A stretch of DNA of 11,997 nt from Ruminiclostridium sp. (GTDB lineage Bacteria > Bacillota_A > Clostridia > Oscillospirales > Ruminococcaceae). Both the position numbers and the translations under genes were made by a program. Shown piece after piece: positions 1 through 7,200 of this stretch (position 1 is its first letter; the number at the start of each line of letters is the position of its first letter). The notes under the pieces are model-generated. The model saw only the letters and a program-made list of their open reading frames with translations, was not told the origin of the DNA and did not search any database. The stretch lies in assembly GCA_017550775.1 (NCBI GenBank), contig JAFZOA010000581.1, positions 1 through 11,997 on the forward strand, read 5' to 3'.

Positions 1-1197
1 ATATACTCGCTTTACAAGGACAAGGTGCTGTACAGCGAGGACGAATACCGCAAGTATGCCGATATCGCGGTGAAAGCGCCGATCAAGGCGATGTGCCTGC
101 ACGTCTCCCACGACTGCAACCTGCGCTGCAAATACTGCTTCGCTTCCACCGGAGACTTCGGCACGGGCAGAAAGATCATGACCCCCGAGACCGGCCGCAA
201 GGCGATAGACTTCCTCATTGAGAAGTCCATGGGTCGGGAGAACTTAGAGCTCGACTTCTTCGGCGGCGAACCGCTCATGGCGTGGGAGACCGTCAAGGCG
301 ACAGTTGACTATGCCAGAAGCGTCGAGAAGCAGCACGGAAAGAACTTCCGCTTCACCGTGACCACGAACGGCATGCTGCTCGACGACGAGAAGATCGACT
401 ACATCAACCGCGAAATGTCTAACTGCGTGCTGTCGCTCGACGGGCGTAAGGAGGTCAACGATAACGCGCGCCCTACACCCAACGGAAAGGGCTGCTACGA
501 CATCATCGTGCCGAAGTACAAGAAGCTTGTCGGGGGCAGAGTCAACGAAGGGCGTACAGACTACTATGTGCGCGGAACGTTCACGAAGTACAATCTTGAC
601 TTTGTCGAGGACGTGCTGCACATAGCGTCGCTCGGTTTCGACCAGCTCTCGGTGGAGCCGGTCTCGGCTCCGGCGGAGCTTCCCCACGCGATAACCGAGG
701 ACGATCTCCCCGCGATATTTGAGCAGTACGACAGGCTGTACGATATCATGGCGGAGCACGTCGAAAAGACCGGTAAGAAGCCGTTCAACTTCTTCCACTA
801 CATGATCGACCTTAACCAGGGACCCTGCGCGGTCAAGAGGCTGCGGGGGTGCGGCTGCGGCAACGAGTATGTCGCGGTTACGCCCGACGGGGATATTTAC
901 CCCTGTCATCAGTTTGTCGGTATTGACGAGTGGAAAATGGGCAATATATATACGGGCGACGTTGACCCGAAGATCGCGGATTACTTCGCAAAGACGCATA
1001 TTTACAGCAAGAAGGGCTGTTCGGACTGCTGGGCGCGGTTCTACTGCTCCGGCGGCTGCAACGCGAACGGGTTCATTTACGAGGGCGACGTGAGAACGCC
1101 GTACAAGATACAGTGCGCGATGATGAAGAAGCGCGTGGAGTGCGGCATAGCGCTCGGAATAAAGCTTAACGAGGCGAAGGAGCGCTCGGGTGAGTGA
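1..1197 (+). CDS. scfB: SCIFF peptide thioether maturase, radical SAM/SPASM (5' end missing)
   Basis: This radical SAM enzyme installs Cys-to-Thr type thioether crosslinks in the small Cys-rich SCIFF peptide, a ribosomal peptide made by nearly all Clostridia. The reading frame is open from base 1 (IYSLYKDKV...), so the real start is upstream. A GTG at 25 is internal and should not be taken as the start. The radical SAM CX3CX2C cluster site is seen at bases 115-138 (CNLRCKYC), followed by a typical SAM-binding FFGGEPLM at about 256-279. The C-terminal SPASM region has the Cys-rich runs GCGCGNEY (847-870), YPCHQF and CSDCWARFYCSGGCNANG (1018-1071), plus two later Cys, which would bind two auxiliary Fe-S clusters. 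The run CWARFYCSGGC is what points to the SCIFF subfamily and away from other SPASM maturases. The 398 codons present fall somewhat short of the family's roughly 450. The peptide gene scfA normally sits just upstream and would be off the window. Family call is firm; substrate is inferred from family. Confidence 0.93.
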   Translation: MYSLYKDKVLYSEDEYRKYADIAVKAPIKAMCLHVSHDCNLRCKYCFASTGDFGTGRKIMTPETGRKAIDFLIEKSMGRENLELDFFGGEPLMAWETVKATVDYARSVEKQHGKNFRFTVTTNGMLLDDEKIDYINREMSNCVLSLDGRKEVNDNARPTPNGKGCYDIIVPKYKKLVGGRVNEGRTDYYVRGTFTKYNLDFVEDVLHIASLGFDQLSVEPVSAPAELPHAITEDDLPAIFEQYDRLYDIMAEHVEKTGKKPFNFFHYMIDLNQGPCAVKRLRGCGCGNEYVAVTPDGDIYPCHQFVGIDEWKMGNIYTGDVDPKIADYFAKTHIYSKKGCSDCWARFYCSGGCNANGFIYEGDVRTPYKIQCAMMKKRVECGIALGIKLNEAKERSGE

Positions 1198-1344
1198 TAT
1201 GCACCTGTCTTTCACGCTTTTTCACAAAACGCCGTTTTCCTTTTTCCTAAAAATGCCTCAATGTTAAAAAAACTGTCATATATTTTTCACATTCGGGGTA
1301 TAGAATAGCATCAGAACAGGGAAAGAGACCCTAAGATATACATA

Positions 1345-1366
1345 TCCCGCAATACGGGAGAAAGGA
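1345..1366 (+). promoter_or_regulatory. Small hairpin abutting the htrA ribosome binding site
   Basis: TCCCG (1345-1349) and CGGGA (1355-1359) form a perfect 5-bp stem with loop CAATA. The last base of the stem is the first base of the Shine-Dalgarno stretch AGAAAGGA (1359-1366), which lies 9 bases before the ATG at 1376. A stem here could modestly limit ribosome access. It is short, so it may be chance. Upstream, TAGAAT at 1301-1306 could be a -10 box, but no acceptable -35 lies 16-18 bases before it. Confidence 0.3.
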
Positions 1367-1375
1367 TGTTGCTTT

Positions 1376-2851
1376 ATGGAACAGAATTACAACGGTTACA
1401 ACAATAACAATTACAACAGCAATAACAACTATACCGGCTATCAGGGACAGCCGCAGTATATAGACCCTGTACCCGTACAGCCGGCAAGGAAGTCCGGCAA
1501 GGGCAGGCTCGCCAAGGTCATCGCTCTTATCGCGGCGGTGGCGGTGGTAGGCGGCGGTGCCGGCTTCGGCGGAGCGTTCCTCGCTTCGAACATGATAAAG
1601 ACTGCTTCGCCGGCTTCAACGGCAGCAGCGACCGACGGCGGTACTATAACGGCTTCCTACAACCTTGACGACGACAAGAAGTCCGACGACGGCGGCAGCA
1701 AAAACGGCGACGTATCAACAGCCCTCGCAGCTATCACGGCTTCCGAGACCGGAGATGTGTCAGCGGCTACATCGAGAGACACGAACGTCGTTCCTACGGG
1801 ACCGAACGGCACATACACCGCCGACGAGCTTTATGAGGCGGTAAACGACACTATCGTGTTCATCAAGGTCTATGAGAACCAGAGCTATTCGAGCGGATAC
1901 GACTACTACGACTATTACTTCGGCTACGGCGGAGGAAGCAGAGAGAAGGAAACGAACAGTGAGCCCGTATATGCCGGCTACGGCAGCGGTATCGTGTTCA
2001 CAGAGGACGGATACATCCTCACCAACGCTCACATAGTTGATGACGGCGTGAAGTTCGTGGTCGAGGTAAACGACTATGACGATCCCGATACCAAGCACGA
2101 GTACGAGGCAACGGTTGTAGGCTCGGACAACTCCACCGATATCGCGGTGCTCAAGATCGAGCGTGACGAACCGTTCCGCGCGGCAAAGATCGGCAACAGC
2201 GACAGCCTTAAGGTAGGTCAGGATATCTGCGTTATAGGCAACCCCGGTATTACCGCAAAGATCCTGTTCGATCACACCCTCACCAAGGGTATAGTTTCCG
2301 GGCTCAATATCGAGTGCCTTGCTGATAACGGCTACAGCATAAGCCTTATCCAGACAGACGCGGCTATCAACTTCGGCAACTCCGGCGGCGGTATGTTCGA
2401 TATGTACGGCAACGTTGTGGGCGTGGTGAACTCCAAGATCGTAGTCACCAACTATGAAGGTCTCGGGTTTGCGCTCACTATCAACGAGGCAAAGCCGATA
2501 ATGGAAGATCTTCTCAACTACGGCTATGTCAAGAGCCGTCCGGTGCTCGGCGTTTCCACCGTTGAGCTCACCGAATACCGCGCACAGCTTTACGGCGCAA
2601 AGCTTTCCAAGGGACTTCTCATAACCGGTCTGAACGAGGGTGCTCCCGTCGAGAAAAGCGGACTTAAGGTAGCGGATATCGTCACAAAGATCAACGGCAA
2701 GAATGTTGAGTCTATTGCGGACGTACAGGCTATCATAGGCAAGCTCAGAGTCGGAGACAAGGTCACCGCTACGGTAGCGCGTGAGAACGGGCTCGGCGGA
2801 ATGGACAGCGTTGAGATAGAGATAGAGCTTACCGAAAGCTCCGAGAACTGA
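1376..2851 (+). CDS. htrA: HtrA/DegP-like membrane-anchored serine protease with PDZ domain (S1C)
   Basis: This is an envelope quality-control protease that degrades misfolded exported proteins. The 491 residues read in order as follows. Residues 1-38 are an Asn/Tyr/Gln-rich disordered cytoplasmic tail. Residues 40-46 are basic. One transmembrane helix follows at about 45-70 (Ala/Val/Gly-rich). A Thr/Ala/Asp-rich linker runs to about 145. The trypsin-like domain spans about 148-385, and one PDZ domain about 390-485 (includes GLLITGLNEGAPVEKSGL). The triad is complete: His219 in ILTNAHI, Asp255 in STDIAVLKI and Ser336 in NFGNSGGGM. The His-to-Asp spacing is a little longer than in E. coli DegP. 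A Tyr/Gly-rich insert (about 171-187, YSSGYDYYDY...) sits before the catalytic His, in the area of the family's LA-loop. The ATG is chosen because AGAAAGGA lies 9 bases upstream. The gene appears monocistronic, with 178 bases of leader region before it and a hairpin terminator after it. No CIRCE-type stress operator was found upstream. Confidence 0.94.
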   Translation: MEQNYNGYNNNNYNSNNNYTGYQGQPQYIDPVPVQPARKSGKGRLAKVIALIAAVAVVGGGAGFGGAFLASNMIKTASPASTAAATDGGTITASYNLDDDKKSDDGGSKNGDVSTALAAITASETGDVSAATSRDTNVVPTGPNGTYTADELYEAVNDTIVFIKVYENQSYSSGYDYYDYYFGYGGGSREKETNSEPVYAGYGSGIVFTEDGYILTNAHIVDDGVKFVVEVNDYDDPDTKHEYEATVVGSDNSTDIAVLKIERDEPFRAAKIGNSDSLKVGQDICVIGNPGITAKILFDHTLTKGIVSGLNIECLADNGYSISLIQTDAAINFGNSGGGMFDMYGNVVGVVNSKIVVTNYEGLGFALTINEAKPIMEDLLNYGYVKSRPVLGVSTVELTEYRAQLYGAKLSKGLLITGLNEGAPVEKSGLKVADIVTKINGKNVESIADVQAIIGKLRVGDKVTATVARENGLGGMDSVEIEIELTESSEN

Positions 2852-2886
2852 TAAATAGCAATACTTTGATGTAAGGCAGGCATCAT

Positions 2887-2917
2887 ACCCTCCGTTCCGG
2901 TTTCCGGGGCGGAGGGT
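2887..2917 (+). terminator. Hairpin terminator after htrA
   Basis: ACCCTCCG (2887-2894) pairs perfectly with CGGAGGGT (2910-2917). The stem can be extended inward by T-G and C-G pairs (TTCC with GGGG). It lies 35 bases after the htrA stop codon. The bases that follow are only moderately T-rich (TCGTTATGTCTGT), so it may be a weak or partly efficient intrinsic terminator. Confidence 0.6.
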
Positions 2918-2976
2918 TCGTTATGTCTGTCGTTTGCCACGTCGGTATGGTGGTAAATATGCCCTAAAAAATGTGT

Positions 2977-2989
2977 AATTTGGCAAATT
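2977..2989. promoter_or_regulatory. AATTTG-G-CAAATT palindrome upstream of a promoter, possible operator
   Basis: This is a perfect 6+1+6 inverted repeat, flanked by TGTGTA on the left (2973-2978, sharing two bases) and a direct copy of TGTGTA on the right (2991-2996). Its centre is about 30 bases before the -35 box of the promoter at 3012-3040, a position typical for an activator. It is AT-rich and short, so chance is possible. No regulator is known from the sequence. Confidence 0.25.
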
Positions 2990-3011
2990 TTGTGTAGAAA
3001 AAGCTATTTAC

Positions 3012-3040
3012 TTGATAAAGAAAATATGATATAATATAAA
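3012..3040 (+). promoter_or_regulatory. Sigma-A type promoter for the 76-residue ORF / ECF S-component unit
   Basis: The -35 box is TTGATA (3012-3017), followed by a 17-base spacer and -10 TATAAA (3035-3040). An overlapping alternative is TTTACT (3007-3012), 17 bases, TATAAT (3030-3035). Either gives a start near 3042-3047 and a leader of about 75 bases before the ATG at 3120. It is the clearest promoter in the window. It stands in a local AT-rich island after the htrA terminator, which supports a new transcription unit here. Confidence 0.75.
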
Positions 3041-3080
3041 AGCACCTGCGAATTGCCGGTATCAGGCGCGCAGATCCGCA

Positions 3081-3097
3081 GACGGCGCGGTGCCGTC
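3081..3097 (+). promoter_or_regulatory. Leader hairpin just upstream of the ribosome binding site at 3104
   Basis: GACGGC (3081-3086) pairs with GCCGTC (3092-3097) around the loop GCGGT. This perfect 6-bp GC-rich stem sits in the 5' leader, 6 bases before the strong Shine-Dalgarno AAGGAGA (3104-3110). It could be a 5' stabilising stem or part of a larger control element. No known riboswitch consensus was recognised. Confidence 0.35.
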
Positions 3098-3119
3098 GGT
3101 ATGAAGGAGATGTACAGCT

Positions 3120-3350
3120 ATGAAGTATCTGCTTTGTTACACCGAAAGATATGACGACGATAAGAACGTGAAGGTGGAGAGCGAGGATTTCGACGACTTC
3201 GCGGACGCTGTCGTGCGGTACACTCTTATGTGCGGCGGACGGGACAACGTTGCGCTTGCGGAAACGGAAAGCGCACGGATCATAAGCCAGTTCACACGTT
3301 CTCAGTGTGACGATAACAGCGGCTGCGTCCCTGCGGTATTCATTAAATGA
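3120..3350 (+). CDS. Small acidic protein of unknown function (76 aa)
   Basis: I do not recognise this protein. It is 76 residues, acidic in the first half (YDDDKNVKVESEDFDDFADA) with three Cys (C6, C38, C63). It has no signal peptide, no membrane segment and no obvious motif. The layout suggests a short strand, an acidic helix, then a Cys/Gly turn (MCGGRDN) and a second helix. Expression signals are good: a promoter at 3012-3040, AAGGAGA 9 bases before the ATG, and a start immediately after the leader. It lies 101 bases before the ECF S component in the same orientation and with no clear terminator between, so the two may be co-transcribed. An open frame covers it on the opposite strand, but that frame has no comparable signals. 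It is likely a real gene; its role is unknown. Confidence 0.62.
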   Translation: MKYLLCYTERYDDDKNVKVESEDFDDFADAVVRYTLMCGGRDNVALAETESARIISQFTRSQCDDNSGCVPAVFIK

Positions 3351-3400
3351 CCGCGCGGATATGACCCCGTAAAGCGGTCCCGGCAGGTAAAAATTACATA

Positions 3401-3435
3401 TCTGTCGATGCACCCGGAAAACAGACAGGGGCATC
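3401..3435 (+). promoter_or_regulatory. Candidate H-type pseudoknot in the leader of the ECF S-component gene
   Basis: Two stems interlock here. Stem A pairs TCTGT (3401-3405) with ACAGA (3421-3425). Stem B pairs GATGC (3407-3411) with GCATC (3431-3435), extended by CCC (3413-3415) with GGG (3428-3430) across a bulged A (3412). The order A5', B5', A3', B3' is that of an H-type pseudoknot. Stem B ends 2 bases before the ribosome binding stretch AAAGGA (3438-3443). S-component genes for vitamins are often controlled by riboswitches (established), but this does not match a consensus I know. It could be chance pairing. Confidence 0.35.
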
Positions 3436-3451
3436 AGAAAGGAAACAAGTT

Positions 3452-4096
3452 ATGGAAACAAAAACAAGATCGGCCGATCCGACCGTTAAGGCGGGTACGG
3501 TGAAGAAAAGCTCGAACACGAGCTACATCAGAACGATAGTCGGCATGGGCGTCATGACCGCGATAGTGGTAGTGCTCCAGCTCCTTTCGTCCGTGATACA
3601 CTTCGGTCCGTTCAGCATCACGCTCGCTCTTACGGCTATGATAGTCGGCGGCGCGGTGTACGGGATATGGGGCGGAGCGTGGCTCGGTCTCGTAATGGGA
3701 CTTACGGTGCTTATAAGCGGTGACGCGGCGCCTTTCATGGTGCTGAGTCCGGTGGGAACGATACTTACCGTGCTGCTCAAGGGCGCTCTTGCGGGATTTG
3801 CTGCCGCTTGCATTTACAAGCTCATCGACGGCAAGAGCAGGTTCGGCGCGGTCATAGCGGCGGGTATCACAGCCCCGGTCGTCAATACGGGTATCTTCCT
3901 CATAGGCGTGTATGTGTTCTTCCTTGACGCTATAAGCTCGTGGGCAGACGCCGCGAACCTCCCTGTCGGAGAGTACATTTTCACCGGTCTTATCGGTCTC
4001 AACTTCCCCGTTGAGCTTATGGTGAACCTTGCGCTCAGCACAGTCACCGTAACTATCATCGGTATCGTCAAGAAGTCCATGGCGGAGCGTCAGTGA
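3452..4096 (+). CDS. ECF transporter substrate-binding S component (vitamin/cofactor uptake)
   Basis: This is a small integral membrane protein (214 aa) that would capture a micronutrient and deliver it through the shared energizing module EcfA-EcfA'-EcfT, which is encoded elsewhere. After a charged cytoplasmic N-terminus (about 1-24) there are six predicted membrane helices, near residues 26-49, 54-73, 76-95, 99-124, 131-158 and 175-206. The pattern resembles the family that includes riboflavin, pantothenate and folate S components: Gly-rich helices 2 and 3 (GGAVYGIWGGAWLGLVMGL), then a conserved-looking loop with Asp-Ala-Ala-Pro (residues 91-94), then SPVGTILTVLLKGALAG. The N-terminal tail is longer than in many S components. 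The start is supported by AAAGGA 8 bases upstream. The substrate cannot be told from the sequence. Upstream lies the candidate leader pseudoknot; downstream is a strong terminator. General family call is good, substrate unknown. Confidence 0.82.
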   Translation: METKTRSADPTVKAGTVKKSSNTSYIRTIVGMGVMTAIVVVLQLLSSVIHFGPFSITLALTAMIVGGAVYGIWGGAWLGLVMGLTVLISGDAAPFMVLSPVGTILTVLLKGALAGFAAACIYKLIDGKSRFGAVIAAGITAPVVNTGIFLIGVYVFFLDAISSWADAANLPVGEYIFTGLIGLNFPVELMVNLALSTVTVTIIGIVKKSMAERQ

Positions 4097-4114
4097 CCGC
4101 ACCGTAACACTGAC
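4089..4114. repeat. Inverted repeat over the stop codon of the S-component gene
   Basis: GTCAGTG (4089-4095) and CACTGAC (4108-4114) form a perfect 7-bp stem around a 12-base loop. The left arm overlaps the TGA stop (4094-4096). No T-run follows, so it is not a classical terminator. It may protect the 3' end or act with the terminator at 4154-4188. Confidence 0.35.
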
Positions 4115-4153
4115 ATGATCGGCCTGCGATCCTGAAAGCCGAAAAAAACGCAG

Positions 4154-4188
4154 CCTCCCGACGGCGTATCCTGCCAGTGGAGGTTTTT
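4154..4188. terminator. Intrinsic terminator between the S-component gene and mfd (likely bidirectional)
   Basis: CCTCC (4154-4158) pairs with GGAGG (4179-4183). The inner pairs ACGGC with GCC(A)GT close a 7-base loop (4166-4172). TTTTT follows at 4184-4188. Outer pairing CGCA (4149-4152) with TGCG (4188-4191) and AAAA (4145-4148) with TTTT (4193-4196) is also possible. A run of seven A at 4142-4148 gives the matching T-run on the other strand. The element ends only about 20-25 bases before the mfd start codon, so it lies inside any leader that reaches mfd from upstream. Confidence 0.72.
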
Positions 4189-4213
4189 GCGGTTTTATGA
4201 AAAGGATAATAGA

Positions 4214-7200
4214 ATGGAATATTTTCTGAATACCGCACGCCAGCTTCCCGAGTTCCGCTCGGCGGAGTCGGCGGTAAGCGGTATGCCCGTTATGATAACG
4301 GGACTTTCCCATATCCACAAGGCTCACTTTCTTGCGGCTCTCTCAATGGAGAAGAGCGCCCCGGTCATCGTGATATGCGATACCGAGGGCGAGGGCGCAA
4401 GGCTCTGTGCGGATATCAACACCATGACCGGCGAGGAGACGGCGTTTTCCTTTCCGGCGAAGGATATTGTGCTCGGGGACGTTGACGCGGTATCGCGCGA
4501 GTACGAGCACAGACGCATCGGCATACTTTCGCGTATGCTGTCCGGTACCGCGAAGCTCGTCTGCGCCACCCCCGAAGCCGCGTCGCAGATAACTATCCCG
4601 CGCAGGATACTGAAAAAGCGCACTGTAACTATAAAGGCGGGCGACCGTATCTCTCTGCCCGCGATCACGTCCGCTCTGGTCGAAGCGGGCTATTCGCGCT
4701 GTGACCAGATAGAGGGCGTTTCCCAGTTCTCGGTGCGCGGCGCGATACTTGACGTTTACCCCGTGAATTTCGGCGCGCCGGTCAGGATAGAGCTCTGGGG
4801 CGACGATGTTGACACCGTATCGACCTTCGATGTGGAGTCCCAGCGCCGTATAGACACGATCAAGTCCGTGGACATCGCTCCTGCGCTCGAAACGCTGTTC
4901 CTCGACAACGAGCAGATCGCCGAGAAGCTCAGCGCCCTGCTCCCGAAGATCCGCGGCCGGAAAGCCGACGAGGTGAAGCAGCGCGTCCGCAATGACATAG
5001 AGAGCGTACGCGGCGGGGCAGCCTGCGTGAATACCGACCGCTATCTCCCGCTTTGCTACGACGAGGAAGAAACGCTGTTCGACTACGCGGAAAACGTGAT
5101 CGTCTGCGAGAACACCGCATGCAGCGAGAGCTTCCGTTCCGCATACACCCAGCATACCGAGGACATAAAGCTGCTGTTCGAGGAGGGCGTTCTGTGCAAG
5201 GGGCTTGACCGCTACCTGCTGACCAAGACCGAGTACCAGACCGCCGTTGATACGCGGATAAGCATTTATCTCGACAACTTCATGCGCGGCGGGGATATCC
5301 GCCTCTCGAAGCTCATGAGCGTTTCGGCGGGACAGGTCGCGCCGTGGAGCGGTGAATACAGGGTGCTGCTCGACGAGATCAAGAACTACCTGAACGAGAA
5401 TTTCAGCGTGATCGTCATGGCGGGTACGGAAAAGGCGGCGAAGGTGCTCGCGGAGGATCTTCGCGGCGACGGCATACCCTCCGACTTTTCCTCCGAGCCG
5501 AAAAAGCTGTATGCGAAGAGGGTGTATGTAACACCCGGCGTGCTAACGTCGGGCTACAGCTACCCCGAGGCGCGGCTCGCCTGCATTTCCCACACCTCGG
5601 TGACGATACAGACCCGTGAAGCTCCCAAGCGCAAGAAGGCAGAGATGATAAACTCGCTCAACGACATTTCGGTGGGCGATCTTGTGGTACACAACACCTA
5701 TGGTATAGGTGTGTTCGACGGCGTTACGAAGCTCACGCAGGATCATATCAGCAAGGACTACATCAAGATAAAATACGCCGGCACCGACGTTCTGTATGTG
5801 CCGGTTACCCAGCTCGACCTTATCTCGCGGTACATCGGCGCGGGAGACGTGAACACGGTCAAGCTGTCGAAAATGAATTCAGACCAGTGGCAGAAGACCA
5901 AGACCAAGGCGAAGGCTGCCGCGAAGGAAATGGCGGCGGAGTTCATAGAGCTCTACTCCAAGCGCATGAAGACAAAAGGGTTTGCCTTCGACCCGGACGG
6001 CCCCGAGCAGTCGGAGTTCGAGAACCATTTCAGCTACGTCGAGACCGACGATCAGGTGCGCTGTATCAACGAGATCAAGCTCGACATGGAGAACGACAAG
6101 CCTATGGAGCGGCTTCTGTGCGGTGACGTCGGCTTCGGCAAGACCGAGGTGGCTCTTCGCGCGGCGTTCAAGTGCATTATGAGCGGGAAGCAGTGTGCTC
6201 TGCTCTGTCCCACCACCGTGCTCGCGTGGCAGCACTATCAGACCGTGCTGAAACGAATGGACGGGTTCGGGCTGGATATCGAGCTCCTGTCGCGTTTTCG
6301 CACGCCGAAGGAGATCAAGACCACGATAGAGCGCATGAAGCGCGGCTCGGTGGATATGGTGATCGGCACCCACCGCCTCGTGCAGGACGACATCGAGTTC
6401 AAGGATCTCGGACTTGTGATAATAGACGAGGAGCAGCGCTTCGGAGTTGCTCACAAGGACAAATTCAAGCAGATGTTTGCGGGTGTGGATATACTCACCC
6501 TCTCCGCGACCCCCATACCGCGCACCCTCAACATGGCGATGTCCGGTATCCGCGATATGAGCGTCATCGAGACCCCTCCGCAGGACAGACAGCCCGTGAC
6601 CACCTACGTCATCGAGCATAACGACGGCGTTATTGCACAGGCTATCAATAAGGAGCTGCGCCGGGGCGGGCAGATATACTATATACACAACCGTATTGAG
6701 TCCATATTCCAGCGCGCCTCCGAGCTGCACAAGCTCGTCCCCGAGGTGCGGATAGGCATAGCACACGGGAAAATGGACGAGGACGAGCTGCTTGAAGTGT
6801 GGAGAAAGCTTCTCGAACACGAGATAGATATGCTCGTATGCACCACGCTTATCGAGACCGGCGTTGACGTGCCGAACTGCAACACCCTTATCATCGAGAA
6901 CGCGGACTACATGGGGCTCGCACAGCTCCACCAGCTCAGAGGGCGCGTCGGGCGTACAAACCGCCGTGCGTTCGCGTACTTCACCTTCAAGCGGGGCAAG
7001 GAGCTCACCGAGACCGCGTCCAAGCGCCTTGAAGCGATACGCGAGTTCACGCGCTTCGGCTCGGGCTTCCGCATAGCTATGCGCGACCTCGAAATACGCG
7101 GGGCTGGCTCGATACTCGGAGCGTCCCAGTCCGGACACATGAGCGCGGTGGGGTACGATATGTACCTGAAGCTGCTCGACGAGGCGGTGAAGGAGCAGCG

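Noticed and set aside
244..1215. 323-codon frame on the - strand opposite scfB
   Set aside because: The sense strand carries clear radical SAM and SPASM motifs, and the antisense product resembles nothing.
1226..1245. AAAAC-GCC-GTTTT stem plus T-run as a terminator after scfB
   Set aside because: The stem is short and mostly A-T, too weak to call.
1299..1306. TATAGAAT as the -10 of an htrA promoter
   Set aside because: The position is reasonable, but no convincing -35 box is present 16-18 bases upstream, so it was not listed as a promoter.
3349..3379. GACCGC / GCGGTC inverted repeat after the 76-residue ORF as a terminator
   Set aside because: The loop is about 19 bases and no T-run follows.
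4110..4138. CTGACA as a -35 box for mfd
   Set aside because: The bases 17 downstream (TGAAAG) are not a -10 box, and the terminator lies further on.
4187..4213. Longer mfd start at an in-frame TTG
   Set aside because: It falls in the T-run of the terminator and has no ribosome site, whereas ATG at 4214 has AAAGGA 7 bases before it.
4187..4215. Promoter-like TTGCGG, 17 bases, TAGAAT in front of mfd
   Set aside because: Transcription would begin inside the coding region, after the ribosome binding site and start codon.
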